A DNA stretch of 64,000 bases from Flavobacteriales bacterium (GTDB taxonomy: Bacteria > Bacteroidota > Bacteroidia > Flavobacteriales_F > PHOS-HE28): contig JADJCX010000029.1 of assembly GCA_016703005.1 (NCBI GenBank), positions 1 to 64,000 of the forward strand, read 5' to 3'. A model generated the notes under the pieces. That model saw only the letters and a list, made by a program, of their open reading frames with translations, had not been told where the DNA came from and ran no database searches. Position numbers and translations under genes: made by a program. Positions 55,252-64,000 of the stretch are shown in pieces. Position 1 is the first letter of the stretch, and every line of letters begins with the position of its first letter.

Positions 55252-56570
55252 CACTTCAGCGCGTGAAGGAAGTCGGACAGCGTATGGTGGATGTCGACAA
55301 AATCCGTCAGCGGCAAGGTCTCCGGTCTGTCGTTCACATCGTGGTACGCAGCGATCCCGCCCAGTGTGTAGATGAAGATCGCCGGGATCCCCTTCTGCAC
55401 GAAGGGGCAGTGATCGCTGTTGCACGCGGGGCCACGGCTCTTGATGTCCGCGAGACGGGGCTTGTCCGTATTGATCTGCGTGAGCAACGCGAACTCCTCT
55501 TCCTGCACGGTGGCGTTCACCACCATGATGCCATCATCGCCGGTGCCCATGATATCGAGGTTCACCATCAGTTTTACCGTGCTCCATTCGATCGGTCGGT
55601 CGGCAACACACCAAGTGGATCCTTGCAATCCGGCCTCCTCACCGGCGAAGGCGATGAAGAACACATTGTGGTCGGGAGGCTCTTTTGCGAAGCGTTCGGC
55701 CAAACTCAGCAACATGGCAACACCGCTCGCATTGTCGTTGGCGCCGGGGAAGATCGCTTCGCCCATGCGCCCCAGGTGATCGTAGTGCGCACTGATGATG
55801 ACCGTGCCCTTGCCCGGCTTCTTGCCCTTCACCCATCCCCACACATTGCGCGCGCCGTGCTTCTTGATCATCGTGTTGCGCAGCCGCAGGTCGATGGTCT
55901 CCGCACTATCACTGATCGCTTCGGGCAGCACTTCGAGCAATGGGAACGGCAATGCTTCTTGCGCCACGCTCCATGTGAGTTTGCCGGAGCTGCGCTTGAT
56001 CACCGGGGCGTAATACATGAGCTCGCGTTCCATCTTGGCGAACAGCGCCAACGAGTCCGCGTTCTTGGTGGCGGGTACCTTGAAGTGCACGGCTTTGCCC
56101 GTGATCACCCCAAACGTGCGGGAAGCACTTTCACCGCTCAGGTCCGCCGGTGTAACATGCGCGATACCGAAGCTCCCTGAAGCTTTCCCGCTGCTCGGTC
56201 CGACGATAAAATCCACACCGGGCTCCAGCGCCATTCCATCGATCACTGCGTAGATGGGATCAGGGAACGAATTCACGTTGAAGGTGAATGGTTCGAAGTA
56301 GGATCCCTTCATGGGTTCCAATCCAAGTGCCTTGAATTTGGCCCCGAGCAGGTCGGCGGCCAAGCTGTCGCCGCCGTTCACATATCCGCGACCGTGCAGG
56401 TCAGGCGAGCAGAGTTCATTGATCACTGCGCGCGCTTTCGCAAGCACCGGATCCTGTGGTGGCGTTGGCGTTGCCGGGTCCTGAGCAACGAAGATCAATG
56501 GTGCGAACAGGGCGGCTACCAGCGCGAAAAAACGCTGTGCGGCCGAAGCAAGCAAGTGGGTTCTGTACAT
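55251..56570 (-). CDS. M28 family zinc aminopeptidase, exported
   Basis: 439 residues. Signal peptide (about 1-29, FFALVAALFAPLIFVAQ). A PA-type insertion is followed by the M28 core with zinc ligands ISAHYDHLG (His, Asp), GANDNASG (Asp), FAGEEAGLQGS (Glu-Glu), NLDIMG (Asp) and AYHDVND (His). All residues of the two-zinc site are present, so it should be active. It is probably periplasmic or surface peptide trimming. It is upstream of and coupled to rsmI. Confidence 0.93.
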   Translation of the reverse strand: MYRTHLLASAAQRFFALVAALFAPLIFVAQDPATPTPPQDPVLAKARAVINELCSPDLHGRGYVNGGDSLAADLLGAKFKALGLEPMKGSYFEPFTFNVNSFPDPIYAVIDGMALEPGVDFIVGPSSGKASGSFGIAHVTPADLSGESASRTFGVITGKAVHFKVPATKNADSLALFAKMERELMYYAPVIKRSSGKLTWSVAQEALPFPLLEVLPEAISDSAETIDLRLRNTMIKKHGARNVWGWVKGKKPGKGTVIISAHYDHLGRMGEAIFPGANDNASGVAMLLSLAERFAKEPPDHNVFFIAFAGEEAGLQGSTWCVADRPIEWSTVKLMVNLDIMGTGDDGIMVVNATVQEEEFALLTQINTDKPRLADIKSRGPACNSDHCPFVQKGIPAIFIYTLGGIAAYHDVNDRPETLPLTDFVDIHHTLSDFLHALK

Positions 56571-57388
56571 CAGCGGTGTCGGCGTTCGATGAGTTCGTTG
56601 AAAGCAGCGAGCACATCCTCGCCCGGTGGATTCTTCAGTTTGCCGACCACTTCCTCCATCATAAACGCCTTCGCCTCCTCGCGCCCGGCTGCTTTGTTCA
56701 ACTGATCGATGGCCCGTTCGTAAGCGTTCCGGTCGCCGCCGAAAAGCTCTGCCACGAACCAGAACTTCTGGCTCAAGGCAACCGCCTTGCCAAGATCAGC
56801 GATCGGCGCCCGTTCCAGTTTCTCACCAACCGAAGCCACTTGCTTGGGTGCAGCGGCTACCGGCTTCGCTTCAACCCGCGCGCCGACTTTCACCGGCGTA
56901 GTGCCCGATTCGACCCGAGGGCCTTGAGGCTTCGGGTCCTTGGCCGACGGCAGCGGCGGTTCGGGCTTGTACTCTGTATGCGCGGGCTTCTCTTCCTCCG
57001 GTGCACTGACTTTCACAGGGGGCGGCGCGGCCTGGGGCTTCGGGACTTTCGGCGCAGGCACTTCCACTTCGGCGATCGCATCGATCAACGAAGTCTGCTT
57101 CGGGGCTGTGTCCAAACGCATCGTCGGTGGATCGTGCACGACGGGGGTGGCAATCACTTCCAAGGCCTTGGGCACGGGGACCACTGGAACGTCCGCAACA
57201 GGAGGCACAACCGTGGCCTCGCGCGCTTTGTGGCGCAGAATGATCAGGCGCTCGTACAGGTCGCGGGCACGATCCGCCAGCGATCCCAGCTCAGGGAGCG
57301 GCAGCTTTCCTTCTTCAAGCTTGCTGATATCGGTAGCGATCCCCTTGGCGAGATCGCCGATACGCGTGTAATTCTTGCCTTCGTTCAT
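56570..57388 (-). CDS. hypothetical protein with Pro/Ala/Val-rich linker and conserved C-terminal helical domain
   Basis: 272 residues. A helical N-terminus (RIGDLAKGIATDISKLEEGKL, RARDLYERLIILRHKARE), a disordered stretch about residues 60-185 rich in Pro, Val, Lys and Glu, then a C-terminal helical module (ADLGKAVALSQKFWFVAELFGGDRNAYERAIDQLNKAA). That module is found in many Bacteroidota hypothetical proteins. No membrane segment or signal. Function is unknown. It overlaps the M28 gene by one base. The start could also be 57400. Confidence 0.72.
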   Translation of the reverse strand: MNEGKNYTRIGDLAKGIATDISKLEEGKLPLPELGSLADRARDLYERLIILRHKAREATVVPPVADVPVVPVPKALEVIATPVVHDPPTMRLDTAPKQTSLIDAIAEVEVPAPKVPKPQAAPPPVKVSAPEEEKPAHTEYKPEPPLPSAKDPKPQGPRVESGTTPVKVGARVEAKPVAAAPKQVASVGEKLERAPIADLGKAVALSQKFWFVAELFGGDRNAYERAIDQLNKAAGREEAKAFMMEEVVGKLKNPPGEDVLAAFNELIERRHR

Positions 57389-57426
57389 CCCGTGTTCCAT
57401 GGGCCGGAGCCGCAGGCGAATTTGCC

Positions 57427-57434
57427 TATTTTTC
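57427..57434 (+). promoter_or_regulatory. -7 promoter element of tdk
   Basis: TATTTTTC, 54 nt before the tdk start codon. Confidence 0.35.
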
Positions 57435-57488
57435 GCCGCGCTGAAGCATACGCGGCTCTGCCGCCACCAGCGCAGCTTTCCCAAAAAC

Positions 57489-58081
57489 ATGTTCCTGGAG
57501 CGCGCCGCCAACCGGGCCCAACGCAAGGGCTGGATCGAAGTGATCTGCGGAAGCATGTTCAGCGGCAAGACCGAGGAACTGATCCGTCGATTGCGCCGTG
57601 CCGAATTCGCCAAGCAGAAGGTGGAGATCTTCAAGCCTGGCGTGGATACCCGCTACGACGAGGTGCTTGTAGTAAGCCACGATTCGAACCGCATACGCAG
57701 CACTCCGGTGCCTTCGAGCAGCAATCTTTTACTCCTGGCCTCGGGTATTGAAGTGGTCGGGATCGACGAGGCGCAATTCTTCGACGATGGCCTGCCAAGT
57801 GTTTGTGAACAGCTTGCGAACAGTGGCGTGCGGGTAATAGCGGCCGGGCTCGACATGGATTTCAAGGACGGCCCTTCGGCCCCATGCCGCAACTGATGGC
57901 GATCAGTGAATTCACCACGAAAGTCCACGCCATCTGTATGCACTGCGGCGAGTTGGCCACTTTCAGTCACCGGACCACCAAGAGCCAAGAGCTGGTTCTG
58001 CTGGGCGAGACCGAGAGCTACGTACCGCTGTGCAGGGGCTGCTTCAACGCGGCGAGGGCCGTACCGACGGGCAACCCATGA
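57489..58081 (+). CDS. tdk: thymidine kinase (apparent -1 frameshift)
   Basis: Salvages thymidine with ATP. Walker A ICGSMFSGKTEELI (about residue 20), VVGIDEAQFFDD and IAAGLDMDFKG lead to a break at about 57873. Adding one G gives MDFKGRPFGPMPQLMA and continues with zinc-ribbon cysteines (CMHCGE...YVPLCRGCF) to a normal end, 197 residues. Total length is one base short of a multiple of three. It overlaps murF-alr by 4 nt (ATGA). Confidence 0.93.
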
Positions 58082-60570
58082 GCAACGGTCAACGGCTCAG
58101 TGGGATCGCTCGGGCGTTGGGTGCTGAATTCACAGCCGGCCCCTTTGATCCGGTGATCGAGCATCTGGCGATCGACTCACGCAAGGCGATCGCTACGGAA
58201 AGCACGTTGTTCATTGCACTGAGCGGCCAACGGCACGATGGCCATGCCTACATAGCTGAACTGGCGAAGGCCGGGGTGAAGAACTTCTTGGTGAACGCTA
58301 GCGCACCGATACCCAAGATCGGTGGTATCACTGTGCTCAAAGTCCCTGATACCCTGTCCGCACTCCAGATGATCGGCGCGTGGCACCGATCGCACTTCCA
58401 GATACCCGTTATCGGCATCACAGGGAGCAACGGGAAAACGATCGTGAAAGAGTGGTTGTACCAATTGCTGAACGATGAGGATCATATTGTTCGAAGCCCC
58501 GGTAGCTGGAACAGCCAAGTGGGCGTTCCGCTGAGCGTATGGGAGATGAACGCTGGCCACACCTTGGGCATCTTCGAAGCAGGTATCAGTCGGCTTGGTG
58601 AAATGGAACGGTTGGCGCCGATCATCGCGCCGACCATCGGCGTGTTCACCAACGTCGGTCCGGCACACAGCAGCGGTTTTATTAATGACGCTGAGAAAGC
58701 CTCTGAGAAAGCGCGATTGTTCGCGGGCGCCATGGAAGTGATCCATTGTGCTGAACACGAGGTGGTGACGAAAGCACTTCTGAAGTTGGGTGTGCCGCTT
58801 GTGAGTTGGAGCCGAAAGCAGGAAGCCTTCCTGCAGGTTCTCTCGGAGGAAGTCGAGGAAGTTTCAACCCGACTGACCTTGAAGCACGGCGGCCATTCTT
58901 TCGATGTGGTCCTTCCCTTCATCGATCACGCATCGGTGGAGAACGCACTGCACTGCATTACCGTGATGCTCCACTTAGGACGCTCACCGAGGCGGGTCAC
59001 TGAGCGCATCTCACAACTTCGACCGGTTGCCATGCGGCTGGAGACGGTGGATGGTGTGCACGGCAGCACGATCCTCAACGATGCATACAGCAACGACCTC
59101 GCTTCCCTGGGTATCGCGATGGAGCATTTGCAGCGGATCGGTAAGGGCCGGAAGAAAGCGGTAGTGCTCAGCGATATGGCCGACAATAAGGAAGCGCCCG
59201 CGCAGCTTGCCGGTCGGATCAATGCTGCGATGCGGAAAGCACAGGTGGATCTGCTTGTCGCCGTTGGACCCCAACTTGGAATGGAGCACGCAGCGCTGCC
59301 GAAAAACACATTGTACTTTACCGATACCGAGGCGCTGCTTGCTGCACTTCCGCTGCAACAATTGGAGCATGCGGCGGTATTGGTGAAAGGCGCACGAACG
59401 TTCGCGTTCGAGCGCGTGGTGGAGCGCTTGCAGGAGAAGGTGCACGGCACCGTGCTGGAGGTGGATCTGGATGCGGTGAGACACAACCTGAATTATTTCA
59501 GAAGCCTCATCCCCGGCCCTTCTCCAGTGGAGAAGGGAGAGCAACCAATGCGCACGCGTATCATGTGCATGGTGAAGGCGGATGGCTATGGGGCCGGTGC
59601 CGTTGAGCTTGCTCGGTTGTTCGCACATGAGCAAGTGCACTACCTCGGCGTGGCGTATGCGGATGAGGGCATCGTGTTGAGACAAGCAGGCATTCATCTG
59701 CCCATCATGGTGATGAACCCGGAACCGGTGCCACATGAGGTGATGCATCGTTTCCGCTTGGAGACAGAGGTGTACAACATGCGCTCGTTACGCGACGCCA
59801 TCGCGCACGCCACCGACCGCAGCGATGCACCACCGGTGCACATCAAGCTCGATACCGGCATGCACCGGCTCGGCTTCCAAGAGAGCGATCTCGACGAGTT
59901 ATGCGCTGCATTGAAGAATGCTCCGGCCTTGAAGGTCGCTTCCATCCTCAGCCATCTTGCGGCGAGCGAAGACCCTGCGCACGATGCGTTCACACGCGAA
60001 CAGATCGCGATGTTCGAACGCATGAGCGAACGCATCATCGGCATACTAGGCTATCGTCCGTTGCTACATATGGCGAACAGTGGCGCAGTAGGCCGCTTCC
60101 CCGAAGCGCACTTCGACATGGTGCGACTGGGAATAGGGTTGCATGGCGTTGGCGTCCATGTGGAAGAGACGGCACGACTGCTTCCCACAGCTGCACTGCG
60201 CTCCCCCATCGCTCAGATCAAACGCATCGCCAAGGGCGAAAGCGTGAGCTACGGACGCCGCTTTGTTGCGCAACACGACATGCGCATTGCGATACTACCG
60301 CTCGGCTATGCCGATGGGCTCGATCGCAAACTGGGCCACGGCGTCGGCAGGCTCTGGATCAACGGCAAGTCGGCACCGTTCGTGGGCACCATTTGTATGG
60401 ATATGTGCATGGTGGATGTCACGGCGACCACCTGCCAGGAAGGTGATATGGGTTTCCTATTCAATGCCATGCACCCTGTAACGGAAGTCGCAGCGGATCT
60501 GGGAACGATCAGTTACGAGGTGCTTACCTCGATCAGCCCGCGGGTGAAGCGGGTGTATGTACTGGGGTGA
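58078..60570 (+). CDS. bifunctional UDP-MurNAc-tripeptide:D-Ala-D-Ala ligase / alanine racemase
   Basis: A MurF-Alr fusion of 830 residues, a known arrangement in Bacteroidota that joins D-Ala supply to its use in peptidoglycan synthesis. MurF part (about 1-455): VIGITGSNGKTIVKEWL ATP loop, NEMNAG-like EMNAGHTLGIFEAGIS, ILNDAYSNDLAS. Alr part (about 456-830): VDLDAVRHNLNYFRSL, PLP lysine K500 in MVKADGYG, LDTGMHRLGF, and Y725 in VSYGRRF as the second catalytic base. Residues about 476-490 (IPGPSPVEKGEQPM) are an extra segment encoded by a palindromic repeat copy. It is coupled to tdk by ATGA overlap. Confidence 0.95.
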   Translation: MSNGQRLSGIARALGAEFTAGPFDPVIEHLAIDSRKAIATESTLFIALSGQRHDGHAYIAELAKAGVKNFLVNASAPIPKIGGITVLKVPDTLSALQMIGAWHRSHFQIPVIGITGSNGKTIVKEWLYQLLNDEDHIVRSPGSWNSQVGVPLSVWEMNAGHTLGIFEAGISRLGEMERLAPIIAPTIGVFTNVGPAHSSGFINDAEKASEKARLFAGAMEVIHCAEHEVVTKALLKLGVPLVSWSRKQEAFLQVLSEEVEEVSTRLTLKHGGHSFDVVLPFIDHASVENALHCITVMLHLGRSPRRVTERISQLRPVAMRLETVDGVHGSTILNDAYSNDLASLGIAMEHLQRIGKGRKKAVVLSDMADNKEAPAQLAGRINAAMRKAQVDLLVAVGPQLGMEHAALPKNTLYFTDTEALLAALPLQQLEHAAVLVKGARTFAFERVVERLQEKVHGTVLEVDLDAVRHNLNYFRSLIPGPSPVEKGEQPMRTRIMCMVKADGYGAGAVELARLFAHEQVHYLGVAYADEGIVLRQAGIHLPIMVMNPEPVPHEVMHRFRLETEVYNMRSLRDAIAHATDRSDAPPVHIKLDTGMHRLGFQESDLDELCAALKNAPALKVASILSHLAASEDPAHDAFTREQIAMFERMSERIIGILGYRPLLHMANSGAVGRFPEAHFDMVRLGIGLHGVGVHVEETARLLPTAALRSPIAQIKRIAKGESVSYGRRFVAQHDMRIAILPLGYADGLDRKLGHGVGRLWINGKSAPFVGTICMDMCMVDVTATTCQEGDMGFLFNAMHPVTEVAADLGTISYEVLTSISPRVKRVYVLG
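59505..59542. repeat. CCCTCTC/GAGAGGG-type repeat, copy 3, inside the murF-alr gene
   Basis: CCTCATCCCCGGCCCTTCTCC then GGAGAAGGGAGAGC: the same palindromic family as 5691-5737 and 12021-12058, in the opposite orientation to copy 2. It adds about 14 in-frame residues to the racemase domain just before the PLP-lysine strand. Confidence 0.7.
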
Positions 60571-60656
60571 GGCTAAGCTTGTCTTGCCTTCCAACCTCGT
60601 CCCAATCCTATGCAGCGCTTCCCCGTTGATGCCACGTCCCGACAACACTCCGCGTC

Positions 60657-60664
60657 TACATTCG
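60657..60664 (+). promoter_or_regulatory. -7 promoter element of the S8 protease gene
   Basis: TACATTCG, 19 nt before the start codon. Confidence 0.4.
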
Positions 60665-60683
60665 CGCACCTTCAGAAAAGCCC

Positions 60684-63296
60684 ATGAAAACCTTGTTGCG
60701 AACCTTCATCCTTACCGCCCTCGTACTTGCCGCTTCGGGCCTGCGAGCACAAGCGCCCGAGATCATTCCCGGCGACATCATTGTACAACTGGCGCCGGGC
60801 GCCGATGCGAACAGCATCGTGGCCGCCTGCGCGAAACTGCATGAGCAGCCCACCGGTCTTCGCGTGGTGCGCGAGCTGAGCAAGCCCATGCGTGCGTGGT
60901 TGTTGCACCACGATGCAACGAACATCGATCACGGTGCCCTGGTGCGCTTGGTGCGCAGCCAGCCGGGCATCACCATTGCGCAGAGCAACCACGTGGTGCA
61001 GGACCGCATCGTGCCCAACGACCCACAATACGGTTCCGTATGGCACCACGACAACATCGATAGCGAAGCGGCATGGGACATCAGCACCGGGGGGGTGACC
61101 GCCACTGGTGACAGCATCGTGGTGTGCATCGTGGAGAACGCGGACCTGCCGCATGCCGATCTGATCGGCAATGCATGGTTCAACTTCCAAGAGACCCCGA
61201 ACAACGGACAGGACGATGACGGAAATGGATACGTGGACGACTTCCAAGGCTGGAACCCGGGCGGGAATGACGACGACGTGTACGGTGGTGGACACGGTAC
61301 GCAGGTTGCCGGCATGATCGGCGCGAAAGGCGACAACAACACCGGTATCGCCGGAGCGAACTGGAACGTGAAGTTGATGGTGGTGACGCGCAGCGGTATC
61401 AGCGAAGCCGCGGTGATCGAGAGCTACACCTACCCATTGGAGATGCGCCAATTGTACAACAGCACCGGTGGTGCAAAAGGCGCCTTCGTGGTGGCCACCA
61501 ACAGTAGCTGGGGTATCGACAATGCCGATCCGGTGGACTATCCGCTCTGGTGTGCTTTCTACGATAGTCTCGGTGCGGTGGGTGTGTTGAGCTGTGGTGC
61601 CACGGCCAACAACAACCTCGACATGGACGTGGTGGGCGACATGCCTACGGGTTGCAGCAGCGAATTCATGGTGAGCGTTACAGCGACCAACGATGTGGAC
61701 CAGCGCACGTTCAGCGGCTATGGTCTTACGGTGGTGGATCTCGGCGCGCCCGGAGAGGATGTCTTTACCACCAGCATCGGTGGTGGCTATGGCAGCACCA
61801 GCGGCACCAGTTTCGCCAGTCCGCTTACGGCCGGTGTAATCGGTTTGCTGTACAGTGCGCCGTGCTCGTCGTTGATGAGTTTGGTACAGAGCGATCCGGC
61901 CCAAGGCGCGCTGTACGTGCGCGATGCGCTGTTCGACGGCGTGGAACAAGTGGGCAACCTGCCCGGCCAGTGCGTCACCGGCGGTCGTGTGAACGCCAAC
62001 AACAGCATGCAGCTGATCATGGGCAACTGCGGACCGTGTCCTCCGCCATACGACTTGGCTGTGGTGAACGTCGATTCGAACACCGTGATTCTCACTTGGC
62101 AGGCCACCGGTGTTGACACCTTCAACCTGCAATACAGGCCCGTAGGTGTGTTGGGTTGGACATTGATCGCGCAGCAGAACAACCCGGTGTTCACACTGGG
62201 CGGCTTGACCGGTTGCACCGACTATGAATTCCAAGTGGAGGCGGTGTGTGATGGCCTCAACAGCGGCTTCACCTCCCTCTTCTTCACCACCGAAGGTTGC
62301 TGCTCGGTGCCTGGCCTCCTGACCATCGGCTATGTTGGCTCGAACAGTGGGAATGTTGTTTGGGGGCCTGTTTCGGCCGCCACTTCCTACGACGTGCAGA
62401 TCAGCGAACAGGGCAGCGGCAACTGGACACTTATCACCGGCATCACCAACCCCTTCCATGAATTCACGGGACTCGATTCGTGCACCACGTACGACGTGCA
62501 AGTGCGCACCGTGTGTACCAACGGAACCACCGCTTGGAGTGATACCATCAGCTTCAGTACCAGTGGCTGCGGGGCGTGCCTCGATATGACCTACTGCCCC
62601 AGCGAGAGCAATGATGCCTCCGAGGAATGGATCGTGGGCGTAACGGTAGGTACATTGAACAACCAGTCCGCGAGCGATGGTGGATACGGCGATTACACAG
62701 CGTTCGGCACCGACCTGGAGATCGGCGCGCTGCATCCGATCACGCTGACCCCGGGGTATGACGGCACCAGCTACGACGAGTACTTCAAGGTATTCGTGGA
62801 CCTGGACCAGAACGGCGATTTCGATGGGACAGGTGAACTGGCGTACGATGCAGGAGCAATGACCCAGGTCGCCGTCACCGGCAGCCTCAACATCCCTGTA
62901 GGAGCATTGGTGGGCAATACCCGCATGCGCGTGATGATGATCTTCGACGATGATGGTGGTGTGGGTTGCACCGATGGCTATGCCTATGGCGAAACCGAGG
63001 ACTATTGCGTGGATCTCGTGGACTTCCTCAGCAGCATTGATGAAGTGGGGGTTGTGTCCTTGACCTGTTACCCCAATCCGGCCAACGACCAAGTGACGAT
63101 CACGTTGATCGCACAACATGCGGGCTCACAGAGCATCGAAGTGCTTGACAACACCGGCCGGGTCGTCACCACCATGCCGGTGGTCAGTGGTCGTGCCACG
63201 ATCAACACCGCAAGCATGGCCGAAGGCCTGTATATCTATCAGCTCAAAGGCAACACGAACGGTACCGCACGCGGCAAGTTCGAGGTGCTCCACTGA
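60684..63296 (+). CDS. secreted S8 (subtilisin-like) serine protease with FN3, GEVED and T9SS type A domains
   Basis: 870 residues. Signal peptide 1-23. Propeptide-like region, then the S8 domain (about 115-400): catalytic H204 in GGGHGTQVAG, oxyanion N273 in ATNSSWG and S376 in SGTSFASP. The usual catalytic Asp (V-x-D-T-G) is E151 in CIVENAD. Two fibronectin type III domains (about 455-635), a GEVED domain (GGYGDYTAFGTDLEIG...DLDQNGDFDGTGEL) and a type A sorting domain (CYPNPANDQVTI...GLYIYQLKG) follow. Exported by T9SS. It is terminated by a strong hairpin shared with comF. An acidic calcium-site-like loop, GQDDDGNGYVDDF, lies near residue 175. Confidence 0.9.
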   Translation: MKTLLRTFILTALVLAASGLRAQAPEIIPGDIIVQLAPGADANSIVAACAKLHEQPTGLRVVRELSKPMRAWLLHHDATNIDHGALVRLVRSQPGITIAQSNHVVQDRIVPNDPQYGSVWHHDNIDSEAAWDISTGGVTATGDSIVVCIVENADLPHADLIGNAWFNFQETPNNGQDDDGNGYVDDFQGWNPGGNDDDVYGGGHGTQVAGMIGAKGDNNTGIAGANWNVKLMVVTRSGISEAAVIESYTYPLEMRQLYNSTGGAKGAFVVATNSSWGIDNADPVDYPLWCAFYDSLGAVGVLSCGATANNNLDMDVVGDMPTGCSSEFMVSVTATNDVDQRTFSGYGLTVVDLGAPGEDVFTTSIGGGYGSTSGTSFASPLTAGVIGLLYSAPCSSLMSLVQSDPAQGALYVRDALFDGVEQVGNLPGQCVTGGRVNANNSMQLIMGNCGPCPPPYDLAVVNVDSNTVILTWQATGVDTFNLQYRPVGVLGWTLIAQQNNPVFTLGGLTGCTDYEFQVEAVCDGLNSGFTSLFFTTEGCCSVPGLLTIGYVGSNSGNVVWGPVSAATSYDVQISEQGSGNWTLITGITNPFHEFTGLDSCTTYDVQVRTVCTNGTTAWSDTISFSTSGCGACLDMTYCPSESNDASEEWIVGVTVGTLNNQSASDGGYGDYTAFGTDLEIGALHPITLTPGYDGTSYDEYFKVFVDLDQNGDFDGTGELAYDAGAMTQVAVTGSLNIPVGALVGNTRMRVMMIFDDDGGVGCTDGYAYGETEDYCVDLVDFLSSIDEVGVVSLTCYPNPANDQVTITLIAQHAGSQSIEVLDNTGRVVTTMPVVSGRATINTASMAEGLYIYQLKGNTNGTARGKFEVLH

Positions 63297-63308
63297 AGAA
63301 CTTCATAC

Positions 63309-63353
63309 ATCAATACAAAGGGCCCCGTCGTCGACGGGGCCCTTTGTATTGAT
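63309..63353. terminator. perfect 22-bp-arm bidirectional terminator
   Basis: Positions 63309-63330 are an exact reverse complement of 63332-63353 around a single T; the arms carry AAAGGGCCCC and its complement, so each strand has a run of T after the G/C core. It lies between convergent S8 protease and comF genes. Confidence 0.9.
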
Positions 63354-63357
63354 GCCG

Positions 63358-64000
63358 TCAAGCGTAGGCTGCGGTCAACACGCTCACCTTCACTCCGGGC
63401 ACCTGCAACAATGCGCGCGCACAGCTCTCGAGCGTGGCACCCGTGGTCACCACGTCGTCCACCAACAACACATGGGCGTTTTCCAACTGCGAGCTTTTGC
63501 CAACCGTGAAGGCCTCCTGCACATTGAGCCAACGATCGATCCTACTGCGCTTGGTTTGTGTTGACGTGTGCAGCACGCGCATCAACTCGCGACCTGCTGG
63601 CTTCAAGGGCCAGGTCTCTCGTAATCCGTCAGCGATCACCTGCGCCTGATTGTAGCCGCGCATGCGCTCCTTGCGGCGGTGCAACGGCACTGCCATCACT
63701 GTATCGACGTCGGCATAACATGGACTCTGGGATGCTTCCTCGCCCATCAATCGGCCGAGTCCAAGGCCCACATGCCGATCGCCCTTGTATTTCAACCGGT
63801 GCAGCATCCGCTGCACCTTGCCACCTCGGTTGAAACGGAGCAGCGCCCCCGCGCCTTCCAACGGGACACGCCCCCAGAACAACTGCGCAACCGGGTTCTG
63901 AGGGTCCGCGAGCATCCGTGCTCGTGGCAGATCCTCGAGGCACATACCACATAGGTCCTTCTCGTTCCTATAAAGCGCATTGTCGCAGCCCGCACAACGC
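63358..64000 (-). CDS. ComF family phosphoribosyltransferase-like protein (5' end beyond the window)
   Basis: The C-terminal 213 residues are visible. The coding frame continues past an internal ATG at 63945 to the window edge with CAGC...CGMC, the double zinc-ribbon of ComF/GntX proteins, so the true start is outside. The PRTase core has VPLHRRKERMRGYNQAQVIA and LLVDDVVTTGATLESC with the PRPP loop. Members take part in DNA uptake or nucleotide salvage-like reactions; the substrate is not known. It shares a terminator with the S8 gene. Confidence 0.9.
   Translation of the reverse strand, partial: RCAGCDNALYRNEKDLCGMCLEDLPRARMLADPQNPVAQLFWGRVPLEGAGALLRFNRGGKVQRMLHRLKYKGDRHVGLGLGRLMGEEASQSPCYADVDTVMAVPLHRRKERMRGYNQAQVIADGLRETWPLKPAGRELMRVLHTSTQTKRSRIDRWLNVQEAFTVGKSSQLENAHVLLVDDVVTTGATLESCARALLQVPGVKVSVLTAAYA

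Noticed and set aside
60672..63119. 815-codon open frame on the minus strand opposite the S8 protease gene
   Set aside because: Composition typical of an antisense shadow; the plus strand has clear S8, FN3 and sorting domains.

Overview
The window looks like a stretch of chromosome from an uncultured, fairly GC-rich member of the Bacteroidota, probably a Flavobacteriales-type lineage. The evidence is several exported proteins ending in type IX secretion (T9SS) sorting domains, a PorP/SprF-family protein, a long-form IspG, a MurF-alanine racemase fusion, DUF3098/DUF6427-type genes, almost no Shine-Dalgarno sequences, and many Bacteroidota-type -7 promoter elements (TAnnTTyG). I found no tRNA, rRNA, CRISPR array, transposase or prophage.

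Layout. 1-3 kb: a repeat-rich edge with a DUF3109 gene, a four-helix-bundle (S23/IVP) gene flanked by GCTCG-rich repeats, and rlmN. 2.8-7.7 kb: a minus-strand housekeeping run in transcription order ftsX, DUF3098, uppP, truB, queA, ispD and a small unknown gene. 8-11 kb: leuS, which carries a frameshift and a roughly 450-bp unexplained tract. 11-15.6 kb: DUF3108, an M23 peptidase, an NAD(P)-binding oxidoreductase, and a regulator/membrane-protein pair behind a repeated operator-like motif. 15.7-24.5 kb: an accessory cluster of lipoproteins, a Tat-exported DUF1501 protein, a haem-motif lipoprotein, a large CUB/T9SS protein and a PorP/SprF protein. 24.5-32.8 kb: ispG, a polyprenyl synthase, dnaG and a CDF metal transporter. 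32.9-48.4 kb: T9SS proteins, a CotH protein, purQ, purD, metF, two tandem NIDO-domain surface proteins, and a sigma factor with an anti-sigma-like partner. 48.6-64 kb: lepA, yitT, rsmI, an M28 peptidase, tdk, murF-alr, a secreted S8 protease and the start of a comF gene.

Most interesting points. (1) The 15.7-19.9 kb cluster looks like a split, lipoprotein-based version of the DUF1501 / DUF1549-1553 / PSCyt1 gene sets known from planctomycetes. (2) Small palindromic or GCTCG repeats have entered reading frames: one sits inside the alanine racemase domain of murF-alr, and another, followed by a CT-repeat tract, encodes the signal peptide of the PorP-like protein. (3) At least nine -7 elements lie only 4-9 nt before the start codon, predicting leaderless mRNAs. 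(4) Nine genes, including single-copy essential ones, have apparent single-base frameshifts; this argues for residual consensus errors rather than gene decay. (5) leuS contains a tract that does not read as LeuS in any frame.
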